64,000 nucleotides of DNA from positions 10,633,878 to 10,697,877 of the forward strand of contig LR746264.1 of the NCBI GenBank assembly GCA_902729315.2, read 5' to 3'. The notes below the pieces were generated by a model that worked only from the letters and a program-made list of their open reading frames with translations, was not told the DNA's origin and searched no databases. Below are positions 36,138-47,500 of the stretch, in pieces; positions within the stretch are counted from its first letter, which is position 1, and each line of letters begins with the position of its first letter. The stretch is from Spirodela intermedia. Its lineage: Eukaryota > Streptophyta > Magnoliopsida > Alismatales > Araceae. The translations under genes were made by a program, and so were the position numbers.

Positions 36138-36880
36138 CCAACAAAGAGACTGTTAAGGCTGGAATTTGGGAATGGAGAAGAGGGGAGAGTACGGAACAAA
36201 AAAAGAGGGAGAGATGGAGAGGGATTCATTTTTTTGAATCTAAGAGTATGGACGGCGAGGATGAAAGCCGGGAGGAACATACAGCAAAAACGAATGACGA
36301 TAGCTCGACTCTATCTGATCTTGAGCCTCCCCATCAGATGACGGCCACAGGTGAGACTAACTAAGAAGATAGTTTGTCCAACCTTCAATTTCAACCAAGA
36401 ACACGACTTCCAAGGACAATTCTCTCGTCATACGCCTCCACCGTTCCCACCGTGACCTCCGACATCGTCACCCCACCTATGACCTCTCTCTGATATATAT
36501 ATCGTTTAAGCATATATTTAAAAAAACCAAAAAAACACAATCTTTTAACTAAAAAATCGAATAATGATAAAAAAATATTGGCCGCATGAAGTCGATCCAA
36601 CCTGACGTCTAAGGAAACGGAGGAGAAAGGGAAAAGAAGGAAAAATTGCTACTTGCCTTGCGGAACAGTTCACGCCCCAACTAAAACTTGAAAAAAATAT
36701 ATCGTAGTTAAATCAGTTTCGTTAGCACGGGACAGTGATTTAATAAATGCAGAGATTGGTATTGGTCCCATCAATGAAATGAAAGTAGAGACAAAGTGGC
36801 ATGTGAAATTAACGGCCGAAAATATTAGCGATTAAAATGGCGCCAGAGTGACGTGTACTAGTCTTCGCTGTAAAATTGGC
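36138..36880. other. Tubulin 5' flank and intergenic spacer (unit 2)
   Basis: 36138-36390 matches the tubulin 5' flank of unit 1 (18270-18520). 36400-36880 is spacer with a short (TA)n near 36495 and no coding sequence visible. Confidence 0.5.
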
Positions 36881-37500
36881 TCGTTTTAGTGACAATCCCT
36901 CGCCGTTAAATGTACGAGACAATCACGCGGAGGTACCCGTCGGCACTCTCTCTCTCCTCTACTCGTCACGTATTAAGAACGTGGAATTTGGCCCGCTGAC
37001 ACGCCGTCGCTAGGTCAAAATTGCTCATAATGCAAATAACGCAGGCATGAGAGTCGTCTATATGTATATATGCACATGAAGAGAGAGGAGAGAGAGGAGA
37101 GACAGGGCGATAGAGGGAGAGTATTTTGTGACATCAATGAAGCGCGTTTAGCGTAGATTCTAACCAAAACTGGTGGGGTCGGGGCGAAACCTGAGCATCT
37201 CAATGGGCAATATGTCACGTCGCAGTCTACGTTTCATCGTCAGGGCACGCCAATTAAGGGGAGCCCTCGATTGATGTGGGTAGTTGGTTGATGTGGGAAT
37301 CAATGCTTGGCTCTTTCTGTATTCGAGAGGGGGTCCTGTTGCCGCCGCCAGACGGTCGTCACCGCTGAAACGCTGTCAGGTGGGAACGGACATCTGGGAG
37401 CTCAAGAAAATCGTCTCCTACGAGAGGTCCCACTGATCCTCCGGATCCAGGAATGCATGTCCCAATGGCGGCGCCGGGGCCTGGTTTAGATTTTACGGTT
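36880..37500 (+). repeat. Orphan copy of the ProT promoter/5' region
   Basis: Contains the block found upstream of every ProT start: GA-rich tract (37080-37120), tattttgtgacat, ttctaaccaaaactggtgggg, and then a stretch like ProT 5' sequence (ctcctacgagaggtcccactgatc; atggcggcgccggggcctgg at about 37463). The TATA box and exon 1 are missing; a family P repeat follows instead. It is a local duplication of promoter DNA inside unit 2. Confidence 0.65.
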
Positions 37501-37549
37501 TCAGCTCACAAGTTATCACCGACGACTATCGTCTAAAATCGTATTCTAA

Positions 37550-37707
37550 AAATAAACAAGCTTGTTATTATGATGACTACTTGTCTTTAAACAATAATTT
37601 GATCTCGTCCGGTGATGAAAAATCACCATTTTTATCGGATCTAAAGTCGCCGCGATGTCGGCGGCACGAAGTTTACCTCCGGCATCGTCACCCAATCGGG
37701 GACATGC

Positions 37708-37798
<91 letters not shown>

Positions 37799-37850
37799 CA
37801 CGGTTTCAGCTCACAAATTATCGTCGACTTCTTCTTTTTTATCGCTTAAA
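37550..37850. repeat. Family P promoter repeat with long (CT)n microsatellite
   Basis: Same design as 18650-18930. The core is an almost pure (CT)n tract at 37708-37795 (about 88 bp). A partial further unit follows at about 37870-38010. Ser-Leu open frames here are repeat artefacts. Confidence 0.8.
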
Positions 37851-38631
37851 ATTGCATTCTCAAAATAGCAAAATAAACTAGCTCGTAAGTACGATAAACA
37901 ATCTATAATCGAATACTAGATTGATATCGGTCGATGATGAAAAAAATACCCTTTTATCAGATCTAAGGTCGTCGAGATATTGGAAACGCGAAGCCGTCCT
38001 CCCTGACGTCTAAGGAAACGAAGGAGAAAGGGAAACGGAGAAAATTTGTGTCCTGCCACGTGTGAGTTGACCATTGTCATACGATCGGTACGGATCACCA
38101 ATTTAGTCAATGGCGGGATCGGCGGCATTGGCGCCATAAATGAAACGAAAGTAGAGGGAGAGAGAGAGAGAGTATTCCGTGACACGAGTGGGTCCCCGTT
38201 ACTTGAGGATGAGGCGCACTTTATGGATATTCCAACTAAACTTGGTGGGTGTGCGGGCGACACCGAGCATCTCAGTCACCAATAAACTCAGCAAGAATTG
38301 ATGCCGCAGTCAAAAGTTTTTCGTCGGGAGAGCGCGCCAATAAAGGGCAAACTTTTGACTTTATCCAAGCTATTAGATTATCCTTGCCAGCTGGAAATGA
38401 TTTTTAAAATCAGATATTCGGGGGGGAATTTAGTGCGAATTAAGTTTTGACGGGCATCACCCTAAAAAGTCCGAAGCAGATCATTCCGCGGAAAGATCTG
38501 GGAATCAGCAGCGGGCTCTTTCTGCGCCCGAGAGCGCTGCCAAGTGGGAGCTCAGGTCGTCTCATACGAGAGGTTCCGTTGACTCTCCCGATGCGACGGA
38601 TGCATGCCCCTATGGCGGCGCTGGGGCCCGG

Positions 38632-38642
38632 TTTATATGAAA
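38632..38642 (+). promoter_or_regulatory. TATA-like box of ProT2
   Basis: TTTATATGAAA at the position of the ProT1 TATA box, about 108 bp before the codon equivalent to the ProT1 start. Confidence 0.45.
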
Positions 38643-38739
38643 GCTCGGCGGGGCGCTGACTGGAGGGAAGCATCTGATAGCCAAGTGGAGTCGGACATTC
38701 GATCGCTGCCGGTGGATAGAGAGAGGCAGTTCGGTGACG

Positions 38740-41700
38740 ATTGGGGACGTCGGAGATGCGGAGAAGAGGGGGAACGACGGGGGCGAAGGGTTTGTGGTGT
38801 CCAAGGACACCGGACACAAGATTAACCACGGTGAGAATTCGGCTTTGCTCCTTCTTTGACGCGCCTGTCCTGCTGTCCGGGTAAATACGACGAAGAATTA
38901 GTGTTTCCTTAGCTGTAGTCTCGATTTTTGTCTCGATTCCTCAGATAGGTCAGTGAAATGATGGCATGCCATGTTGTCGATATTGATGTTCTTGTACGGT
39001 TTTCGTCTCAAATTCTCTGTGAAGCCTGAGAGATTCTTCTTGGAAAATATCATCTTCGGAAATCAACCACTGACGTGTATTTTCCTCAAGAATGCCACAA
39101 GAACATCATTGTCGTGTATACTTTAACTGTTAAACTATTTTAATCACTTCATGGTTTTTTAAATACAATTTTTTGTTTTTACGACACGATTGTTCGACAT
39201 ATAACGCGAACGCTTAAATAAATAAATAAATTTATATACTTAGATCCGACACTTAGCAAGGGACAATCACTACATATGACATTAGTACCAGCCTCGTCGA
39301 ATCGTTTCTTTCACTTGTTTTCTTTTTGTTGGCGTATTTTCTGTCTCCTGAAATCTACTTCAATGCTATTTAACTTAGCAGGTGTTCTATGAATTTTGTA
39401 GATTCCTGGCATCAAGTAGGGTTTGTACTCACAACAACAGTGAATAGCGCCTATGTGTTGGGATATTCTGGATCAGTCATGGTCCCTTTAGGTTGGGCTG
39501 GAGGCACGGTGGGTCTAATTTTAGCAGCGGCTATTTCCCTATATGCAAACACTCTTATCGCTCGCCTTCACGAGGTTGGGGGAAAGAGGCATATCAGGTA
39601 CAGAGACTTGGCTGGCCACATCTATGGTAAGTTCTCTTTCCAATCCCAAGACGTATTTCATACCATCACATTTGAACATAATTTATTAAACTTTCAGCTT
39701 TATTATGATATTATTCAAAAACGGTTCTGATCATCCACCTTCGCCCAAAACAAAAAATTGCTCCTGTGCAAATTCCCAAGGTTCTGCAAGGAAAAAATTG
39801 TTGCTGGCTATATAATTACTTGATTACTATGCACGTTGCCGTTGATACATAATCTTCAAGGCAATCACTTACCAGTTGATTGATTGAGACCAATCCATAA
39901 CGGTATATAATTGTTCTGGTGCCAAGGGTCTCACTGTTCCTGCACTTTTAGTTTGCCTGTTTCCCTGTCTCTGGTTATCTGTTCGTAGTAAAATCAATTA
40001 TAGCTTCCTGTATCGCGCTCTCGACATATTGAAAAGAAAATACCCCACCACACATTGGATATATATCTCCATTGCCTGTTTTGCATCTTGATGTTTTTGA
40101 AGAACTTTGTAGTGTTTTAACAATTTTCATCATTGCTTGCCGGGTTGTGTCGAGTGCAGGTAAGAGGATGCATTCCATTACGTGGACACTGCAGTATGTA
40201 AATCTTTTTATGATCAACACTGGATTAATTATCTTGGCTGGACAAGCTTTAAAGGTTTGATGTAATTCATTTCAAACGTGCATGATTTAATTTCCTTTTA
40301 ATCTATTGATCTTCATTTTTACGCAGTAAACACAAACATTCGTCTTTTTTGTGGTACCTTTTTGTCGATCAGAGTGCCTGCCCTTTCAGTTCGTTCATCC
40401 GCATAGTTTGGCCGCTTCCAGTTTGTCTGACTTTCCCTCATTGGTCGATCCATCTGTTCAGATGAAAGACTATTTGCATTTCTGGTCACTGTATAAGCTC
40501 TCTTCTTCTCAACTTCTTAACCTAGCAACGAATGATCTCCCTTATGCTGGTGGTCGCCCATGTATATGATCAAATTTCTTAGGGAACGGTAATACTAGAG
40601 CCAACATATCTCGGATGATGTCTGTGGGTGGGCTGGGCTAATCAATATCCTCTACGGAGCATCAGAGGATAACTGTGCCGCCTCCAGATCTCCAAATGGC
40701 CCCGTGGCAATCGACTTCTTTACCTTGTTCATTGTTTCCATCTTGGTCCTCCACCAACTTCTGGGAACTTTCTTCGTGGCGCAGGCATTGTATGTTCTCT
40801 ATCGCGATGATGGAGCCTTGAAGCTTCCGTACTGCATTGTGATCGCTGGTGTCGTCTGTGCTCTGTTCGCTTTCGGGATCCCTTATTTATCAGCCCTTGG
40901 AATCTGGCTGGGCTTTTCCACGTTCTTCACTCTCATCTACATAATCGCGGCACTCGTGCTATCAATTAAAGACGGTAACCACCATTCCAGCCCTCGTGTT
41001 TTTCTCTTGGTCTGATCTGATCACTCCTCAAATCCACCCCCCCACCCCCCCAACTTCCCGGAAGAGTCCCCTTGGTATTCCAGCAGCCACAGCATCTCTT
41101 TCTGTTGCAGGAACCAACGCGCCAGGCCGGGACTACGACATCCCGGGATCAAAGACGAACAAGATCTTCGGCACCATCGGCTCCATCGCCACCCTCGTCT
41201 TCGCCTACAACACGGGCATGCTGCCGGAGATACAGGTTCCGCATGTAGTCCCCTCCATCTATGATCTGTACATAGTGTGCTCGCTGCGTCTTCACCTACC
41301 ATCTGGTTCTTTCACATGCAGGCCACCCTGAGGCCTCCTGTTATCAGGAACATGGAGAAGGCGTTGTGGCTTCAGTTCACTGCCGGCTTGTTGCCTCTGT
41401 ACGCCGTCGCCTTCACGGGCTACTGGCCATACGGGTCTTCGACATCGAGCTATCTCCTCAACAGCGTCAACGGCCCGGTCTGGGTCTTGACTCTGGCTAA
41501 CATCGCCGCATTTCTTCAAACAATCGTCTCCCTCCACGTACCTCTCCCGTCCTCTTCAATCTCCGCCTCGGTTTTTGGAAATTTAGTCTGCAGCTCAGCA
41601 CCTTGCTCCGAACTGTACGCAGATCTTCGCCAGCCCGATATACGAGTATCTGGACACAAGGTACGGGAGGGATAAGAGCCACGCCTTTTCTTTCCACAGC

Positions 41701-42003
41701 CTCTGGTTCAGAGTGGCCGTGAGAGGGGGCTACCTGGCTATAAACACGCTGGTGGCCGCCCTGCTGCCGTTCCTGGGGGACTTCATGAGCCTCACCGGCG
41801 CTCTCAGCACCTTCCCCCTCACCTTCGTCCTGGCCAACCACATGTATCTGACGGCGAAGAAGAGCAAGATCTCGGCTCCGCAACGGGCATGGCACTGGTT
41901 GAACGTCGCCGGTTTGAGCTGCCTGGCCATCGCCGCCGCGGTGGCGGCCATCAGATTCATCGTTCTCCACTCCGCAACCTACGACGTCTTTGCGGATCTA
42001 TAA
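38740..42003 (+). CDS. ProT: Proline transporter ProT2, start codon lost (possible pseudogene)
   Basis: Seven exons of the same lengths as in ProT1 and ProT3: 38740-38830, 39402-39626, 40160-40254, 40785-40974, 41111-41235, 41322-41537, 41623-42003; splice sites intact and no internal stops. Expected role is proline/betaine uptake. The conserved ATG has become ATT (38740-38742), the upstream ATG seen in ProT3 is deleted, and the frame upstream runs into a TGA without any ATG. Conserved residues have also changed: DPWYQVGF is [17 protein letters not shown] is [15 protein letters not shown] is GYWPYG. An in-frame ATG at 39389, inside intron 1, could start a shorter protein from an intron-initiated transcript. 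A solo LTR stands 97 bp after the stop. I judge it a recently disabled or N-terminally altered copy. Confidence 0.75.
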
Positions 42004-42100
42004 GGCTCCGACCTAAAGCAAGGCTCGAGGTGCTGCATGCTTACAACATTGCAACGGAGATTAGAGAGGATGAATACCATATCAGGACGAAGGCAGAGGA

Positions 42101-42384
42101 TGTTGTGAACGGGGAGCCTTGCACGTCTTTTCGCGTAACGGCATAGGCCTTGCACGTCTCTAGGCACACCTGCCTAGAGCTGTAAGAGGGCAGTAAGAGG
42201 TTGCTTATTGCTTACGGTTATTCCTTTTCCCCCTTTTTGCTCCCTTATTTAATGAGGGCTGTAAGAGGTTTTCATAGAGAGAGATAGTCTTCATTGTTCC
42301 TCCTGCTGGGTTTTTCCTGTGACTCCGTGGTGATCTCGTCGGCGACGTCTTAACTGCCGTCGTCTCTCCGGCGAGTTTCTAACA
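42101..42384. mobile_element. Solo LTR (284 bp) in the ProT2 3' flank
   Basis: Begins TGTTGTGAACGG, ends TTTCTAACA, and is flanked by a perfect 5-bp duplication GAGGA (42096-42100 and 42385-42389). It separates ProT2 3' flank from the tubulin relic, which are adjacent in unit 1. The internal ttatttaatg could be an LTR TATA. Orientation is not resolved, but TG...CA ends are clear. Confidence 0.85.
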
Positions 42385-42404
42385 GAGGAGGACGAGGAAC
42401 TTAC

Positions 42405-42600
42405 CCTGAAGACAATCGCAGTTCTCCGCCTCCTTGCGCACAACATCGGGAGCGGAATTGATAAGCTCGGCGCCTTCGGTGTAGTGACCCCTGGCCTAGT
42501 TGCTCCCGGCTGCCCGAAGACGAACTTGTCCGGGTGAAAGATCTCGCTGTCTAACGTTGACCACATACTGTCCGTGGTTCCAGGCTTCCCTCCTATCCGA
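42405..42600 (-). pseudogene. Beta-tubulin exon 1 relic (unit 3)
   Basis: Minus-strand reading: EPGTTDSMWS, then IFHPDKFVFGQPGA, then [20 protein letters not shown] and ENCDCLQG with donor GTAAGTT (exon end 42405). The N-terminal half of the exon is missing. A small deletion in the NNWAKGHYTEG region shifts the frame. Same truncation point at the exon 1 donor as in the other units. Confidence 0.85.
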
Positions 42601-42969
42601 TCTCTTCCTCGCGCACGATGAACCAATCTCTACCGTTCATTTAATGGAACTCCTGGCCGTGTGACTTAAGGTCGTCGAAGCTAGTCAAAACGAATGATAT
42701 TTCCCCCGTGAGACGTCCGCATCGGAAAAAGTTGAGGGTGAGATTATGTTGGGACGCGTCCAAAGTGAAGAAAGAGATGTACAAAGATAGAGAGAGAATA
42801 CGGGAGGCACAGAGATAGAGAGAATAGGGAACTTTGTCAGATCCCGAGACAATAAGCAAGACTATACCATCCGGGTTGACCTCTTCGACACGGTCAGTCT
42901 CCCAACTTCTCCACACGGTCAATACTCAAAAGAGGCCCACCCCCTCTCTAATAGGCTGACATTTATTTT
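42601..42969. other. Spacer upstream of the family P array
   Basis: No gene visible. GA-rich stretches at about 42785-42830. The open frame on the minus strand here is short and unlike any family I recognise. Confidence 0.35.
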
Positions 42970-43740
42970 AAATAGACAAGCTTTTAATTATGATCAATAT
43001 TTTTATTCGAATAATTATTTGATATCAGTGAATGAGGAAAAAATTGCCATTTTATCTGATCTGAGGTCGTCAAGATGTTGGCGGCACGAAGTCTATCACC
43101 GGCATCGTCGCCCAATTGACGGCATCCCTCCTCTCTCTCTTGCGTTTACGGTTTCAGCTCACAAATTGTCGTCGACATCTATCGTTAAATAATAATAATA
43201 AAAAATAAATAAATGAAACGAGCTTGTAATTATGATTAAAAAAATTATATTTCGAATAATAATCTGATCTCGGTCGAGGATGAAAAGATTACCATTTTAT
43301 CTAATCTAAGGTCATCAAGATGGAGGCACGAAGTCGGCCTCCTGCATCGTCACTCCATTGACGGCCTACGCCCCCCCCCCCCCCCCCACTCTCTCTCTCT
43401 CTCCCTCTCTCTCTCTCTCAAGTTTACTGTTTTTGCTCACAAATAATCACCGACATATATCGCTTAAAATTATATTTTTAATATTACTAAAACAAACAAG
43501 CTCGTAGATATGATGAAAAAAAAATATATTCGAATACTTACCGAATTTCGGTCAATGAAGAAAAAATTACCATTTGATCAGATAGTCATCAAGATGGACC
43601 CACGAAGGCGACCTCTGGCATCGTCACCCTGACGACGACCTGCCGTCTTTCTCTCTCGCTCTCTATAGATTCTGCGGTCTCAGCTCACAAACTATCACCG
43701 GCATCTATCGTTTTAAAATATATACTTTCCATCGAACAAT
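42970..43740. repeat. Tandem array of three family P promoter repeats
   Basis: Three consecutive units of about 240-280 bp (about 42970-43200, 43205-43500, 43505-43740). Each has: a caagct(t/c) block, gaaaaaattaccat, a tcatcaagatg block, a GCATCGTC block, a CT-rich core, and caca-aattatcaccgacatctatcg. The middle unit carries a 17-bp poly-C run (43371-43387) before its CT core. Similar single units precede ProT1 and ProT2. Confidence 0.8.
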
Positions 43741-44415
43741 AAAGCAAACAAATAACTAGATAACGGCGAATGATGAAGAAAACAAGCCGAAGAAACGATA
43801 TTAAGAAGCTACTCGAGACGTACCACGCGGCGGTACACGTCGGCATTCCTCACTCCCGGATACTAGGTGGAACTGCCACGCGACAGCTGTTGGCTGGTGA
43901 ACCTCCCATGCCGAAAATAATGCACGCATGAGTATCATGTTTATATATATATGCATATGAAAGATGGCAGAGATTGCAAAGGAAGGCGAACATATCGGTG
44001 GGGCCCATCACTGAGGATCTGACACGCATTTATGGAGATTCAAGTCAAAGACTACCTAGCATCTCATTGGCCACTAAAGTCGACAATAAGTGACGTCCGA
44101 GTGTGGGTTTTTCACGGGAGGGCACGTCAATCGAGAAGAGCATTGACCTTTTCCAGAGTAGATTATCTTACCAACCTGTAATCACTTTTAAAATGAGAGT
44201 ATTTAAGGGGGGATTTGTCATTAAACAACTTTCTGTGGGTATCGCTCCAAAAAGTCAGAACAGGCGGAGGCGGTCCCGTTGCCTCCGCCGTCCGGTCGTC
44301 GGCGCAGGAGGGCTGCCAAATGGGTGGTGGGATGGTCGAGTCGTCTATTCCAAAAGATTCCGTTGATTCTCCGGATCTGACGGATGCACGTTCCGATTGG
44401 GGCGCTGGGGCTCGG

Positions 44416-44427
44416 TTTTGATAAAAG
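44416..44427 (+). promoter_or_regulatory. Weak TATA-like element of ProT3
   Basis: TTTTGATAAAAG at the site of the ProT1 TATA box. The ATG at 44446 is only about 25 bp away, so transcripts from this TATA would start around it. This favours the ATG at 44581. Confidence 0.4.
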
Positions 44428-44580
44428 TTCGGTGAGAGCTGAACTATGGGTAACAACAGACTGGAGGAAGACGTTCGGGGCCGGGATCCTTCCTCCGCCG
44501 CTGCCGGCTTCACTGATAGCCAGGAGGAGTCGGACATCCAGCCGCTGCTGGTGGATTCAGCGAGCGGCGGTTCGGTGACG

Positions 44581-47500
44581 ATGGGGGACGTCGGGGATGT
44601 GGAGAAGAAGGGGGACGACGGTGGCGAAGGATTGGTGGTGTCCCAGGACACCGCTCACAAGATTAGCCACGGTGAGGATTCGACTTTGCTCCTTCTTCGA
44701 CGCGCCTGTCCTGCTTTCTGTTTGCGTACGACGAAGAATTAGTGTTTCCGTCGTTATTGTCGCGATTATTGTTACGATTCTTCTGGCGGGTCGGTGAAAT
44801 GACGACATGCCTTTTTATCGATATTGATGTTCCTGTACCATTTTCGTCTCAAAATCTCTCAGACACCTGAGAGATCCTTATTGGAAAATATCGTTTTCGG
44901 AAATCAATCCACTGTCGTGTATTTTCCTCACGATGTCTCGAGTTTTCGAATCTCGGTTACTTGCTCAGGATTTTCGAATTTACAAGCTTTCAGTGGCCAC
45001 CGATTTGAACGTAGATCCCTCACTGTCCATCGCTCTTCTTTCATCATCCGTACACCTGCTCGTTTCATTTACCGTCTGTCGACATCTGTATCCACTGCGC
45101 CTTTAGTCGGCTCAATCATGCTTTTGTTCCTCATGGATGGTAAGCTTGTTTATGCAGTACACCTGTAATTCTACGCCTGGCATAGAATCACGAACACCTG
45201 TAATCTGTTGCGATTTCTACTTGGTATCGTAAGTTGTATGATTGATTTATGCCGTAAGGAGCACCCATTGAAAATCAACTTTAATTGCCGAAGTATTTGA
45301 ATCACTTCATGGTTTTTTAAATACAATTTTTTGTATTAATACTGTTTTTACTTCATGATTGTTCTACATATGAGGCACACACACATAAATAAATAAATTA
45401 GTTTATACATTTAGATCCGACACTTTGCAAGGGACAATCACTACATAGAATATCTCCTGACATCTACTTCAATACTATCTAATCTGGCGCGTGCTCTATG
45501 GATTTTGCAGATCCTTGGTATCAGGTAGGGTTTGTGCTCACCACTGGTGTGAATAGCGCCTATGTGTTGGGATATTCTGGATCAGTCATGGTTCCTTTAG
45601 GTTGGGCTGGCGGCACGGTGGGTCTAATTTTAGCAGCGGCTATTTCCCTGTATGCAAACACTCTTATCGCTCGCCTCCACGAGGTTGGAGGAAAGAGGCA
45701 TATCAGGTACAGAGACTTGGCTGGCCACATCTATGGTAAGTTCTCTTTCCAATCCCAAGACGTATTTCATACCATCACATGTGAAAATAATTGGATAAAC
45801 TTTCTCCTTTATTATGATATTTATTCAAAAAAGGTTCTGACCATCCACCTGCGCCCGTAACAAAAATTGCTCCTGTGCAAATTCCCAAGGTTCTGCGAGG
45901 AAAAAATTGTTTCTGGCTATTTTGATTACTTGAGTATTATGCGCGATGTCTTTGATACACGTAATCGTCAAGGCAATCATTTACCAGTTGATTGATTTAG
46001 ACCCAATCCACAACGGTATATACCTGTTGTGGTGCCAGAGGTCTCACTGTCCTGTATTTTCAGTTTGCCTGTTCCCCTGTCTCTGGTTATCTGTTCATAG
46101 TAAAAATCAATTACAGCTCAATGTATGGCGCTCTTGACATATTGAAACATAAAAATACTCCATCACCACACATTTAATATATATATTCATTGCCTTTCTG
46201 TCTGTTTGGATCTTGATGTTTTTGTAGAATTTTGTAGTGTTTTAAGAATTTTGTTGTGTTGAGTGCAGGTAAGAAAATGTATTCCATTACGTGGGCACTG
46301 CAGTACGTAAATCTTTTTATGATCAACACTGGATTCATTATCTTGGCTGGACAAGCTTTAAAGGTCTGGTGTGATGTCTTTGAGACGTACATGATTTTCT
46401 TTCCTTTTAATGCATTGATCTTCATTTTTACGCAGTAAACTCGAAAATTCTTCTTTTTTATGGTATTTTTTTGTCGATCAGAGTGGCCTTTCATTTCGTT
46501 GATTCGCATAGTCTGGTCACTTCCAGCTTGTCTGACTTTCCCTCATTGGTCGATCCGGCTGTAACGGCGCCATATTTTTTATCCACTGGTGTTTTATGAA
46601 CGAGATTTCAGGATAATATTTTGGAAGCAAGGTTACTAACCTAGGGTTTGTTTCCTCAACCTCCTGACCAAAAGAGATTCCCTCAAACGTCCTTCCAAGT
46701 TTTTTATGAGCCGTTGACCCTCTATGTTATCTACTGTTAGCTCTCTTCATGTATCTTTCTCATTTTATTACACCACTTTGCATTTCTGGTCGCTGTATAA
46801 GCTCTCTTCTTCTCGACTTCTCAACCTGGGGACGAATGATCTTCCCTACGCTGGTGGTCACCCATGTCTAAGGTGGCATTTTCTTTAGGGAACGGTAATA
46901 CTTAAGCCAACATATCTTGGATGATGTCTGTGGTTGGTCTGGGCTAATCAAATGGTGTTCTTCAGAGGATAATTTTGCCACCTCCGTGGCAATCAACTTC
47001 TTTACCTTGTTCATTATTTCTATCTTAGCCCTCGACCCACTTCTGAAACTTTCTTCGTGGCGCAGGCAGTATATGTTCTCTACCGCGACGATGGAGCCTT
47101 GAAGCTTCCGTACTGCATTGCGATCGCTGGTGTCGTCTGTGCTCTGTTTGCTTTTGGAGTCCCTCATTTGTCAGCTCTTGGAATCTGGCTGGGCTTTTCC
47201 ACGTTCTTCAGTCTCATTTATATAATCACGGCATTCGTGCTATCAATTAAAGATGGTAACCACCATCCCCGCTCCATCTTTTTCATTTGGCCAGATTTGA
47301 TCGCCCCACCCCCTCCGAAGAAGACACCCTTTTGTTCTCACTGTATCCCGTTACCACTCCCCAGCGCCCACTTGTGTGTAGACGAAAGAGGAAACTGAGG
47401 AATAATGGCACCTCTTTCTGCTGCAGGAACCAACGCACCTGACCGGGACTACAGCATCCCGGGAACAAAGACGAATAAGATCTTCGGCACCATCGGCTCC

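Noticed and set aside
44446-44580. Earlier ATG for ProT3 adding 45 residues
   Set aside because: Kept only as an alternative: ProT1 has a stop in this stretch, the TATA-like box is too close, and the shorter form has the usual family length.
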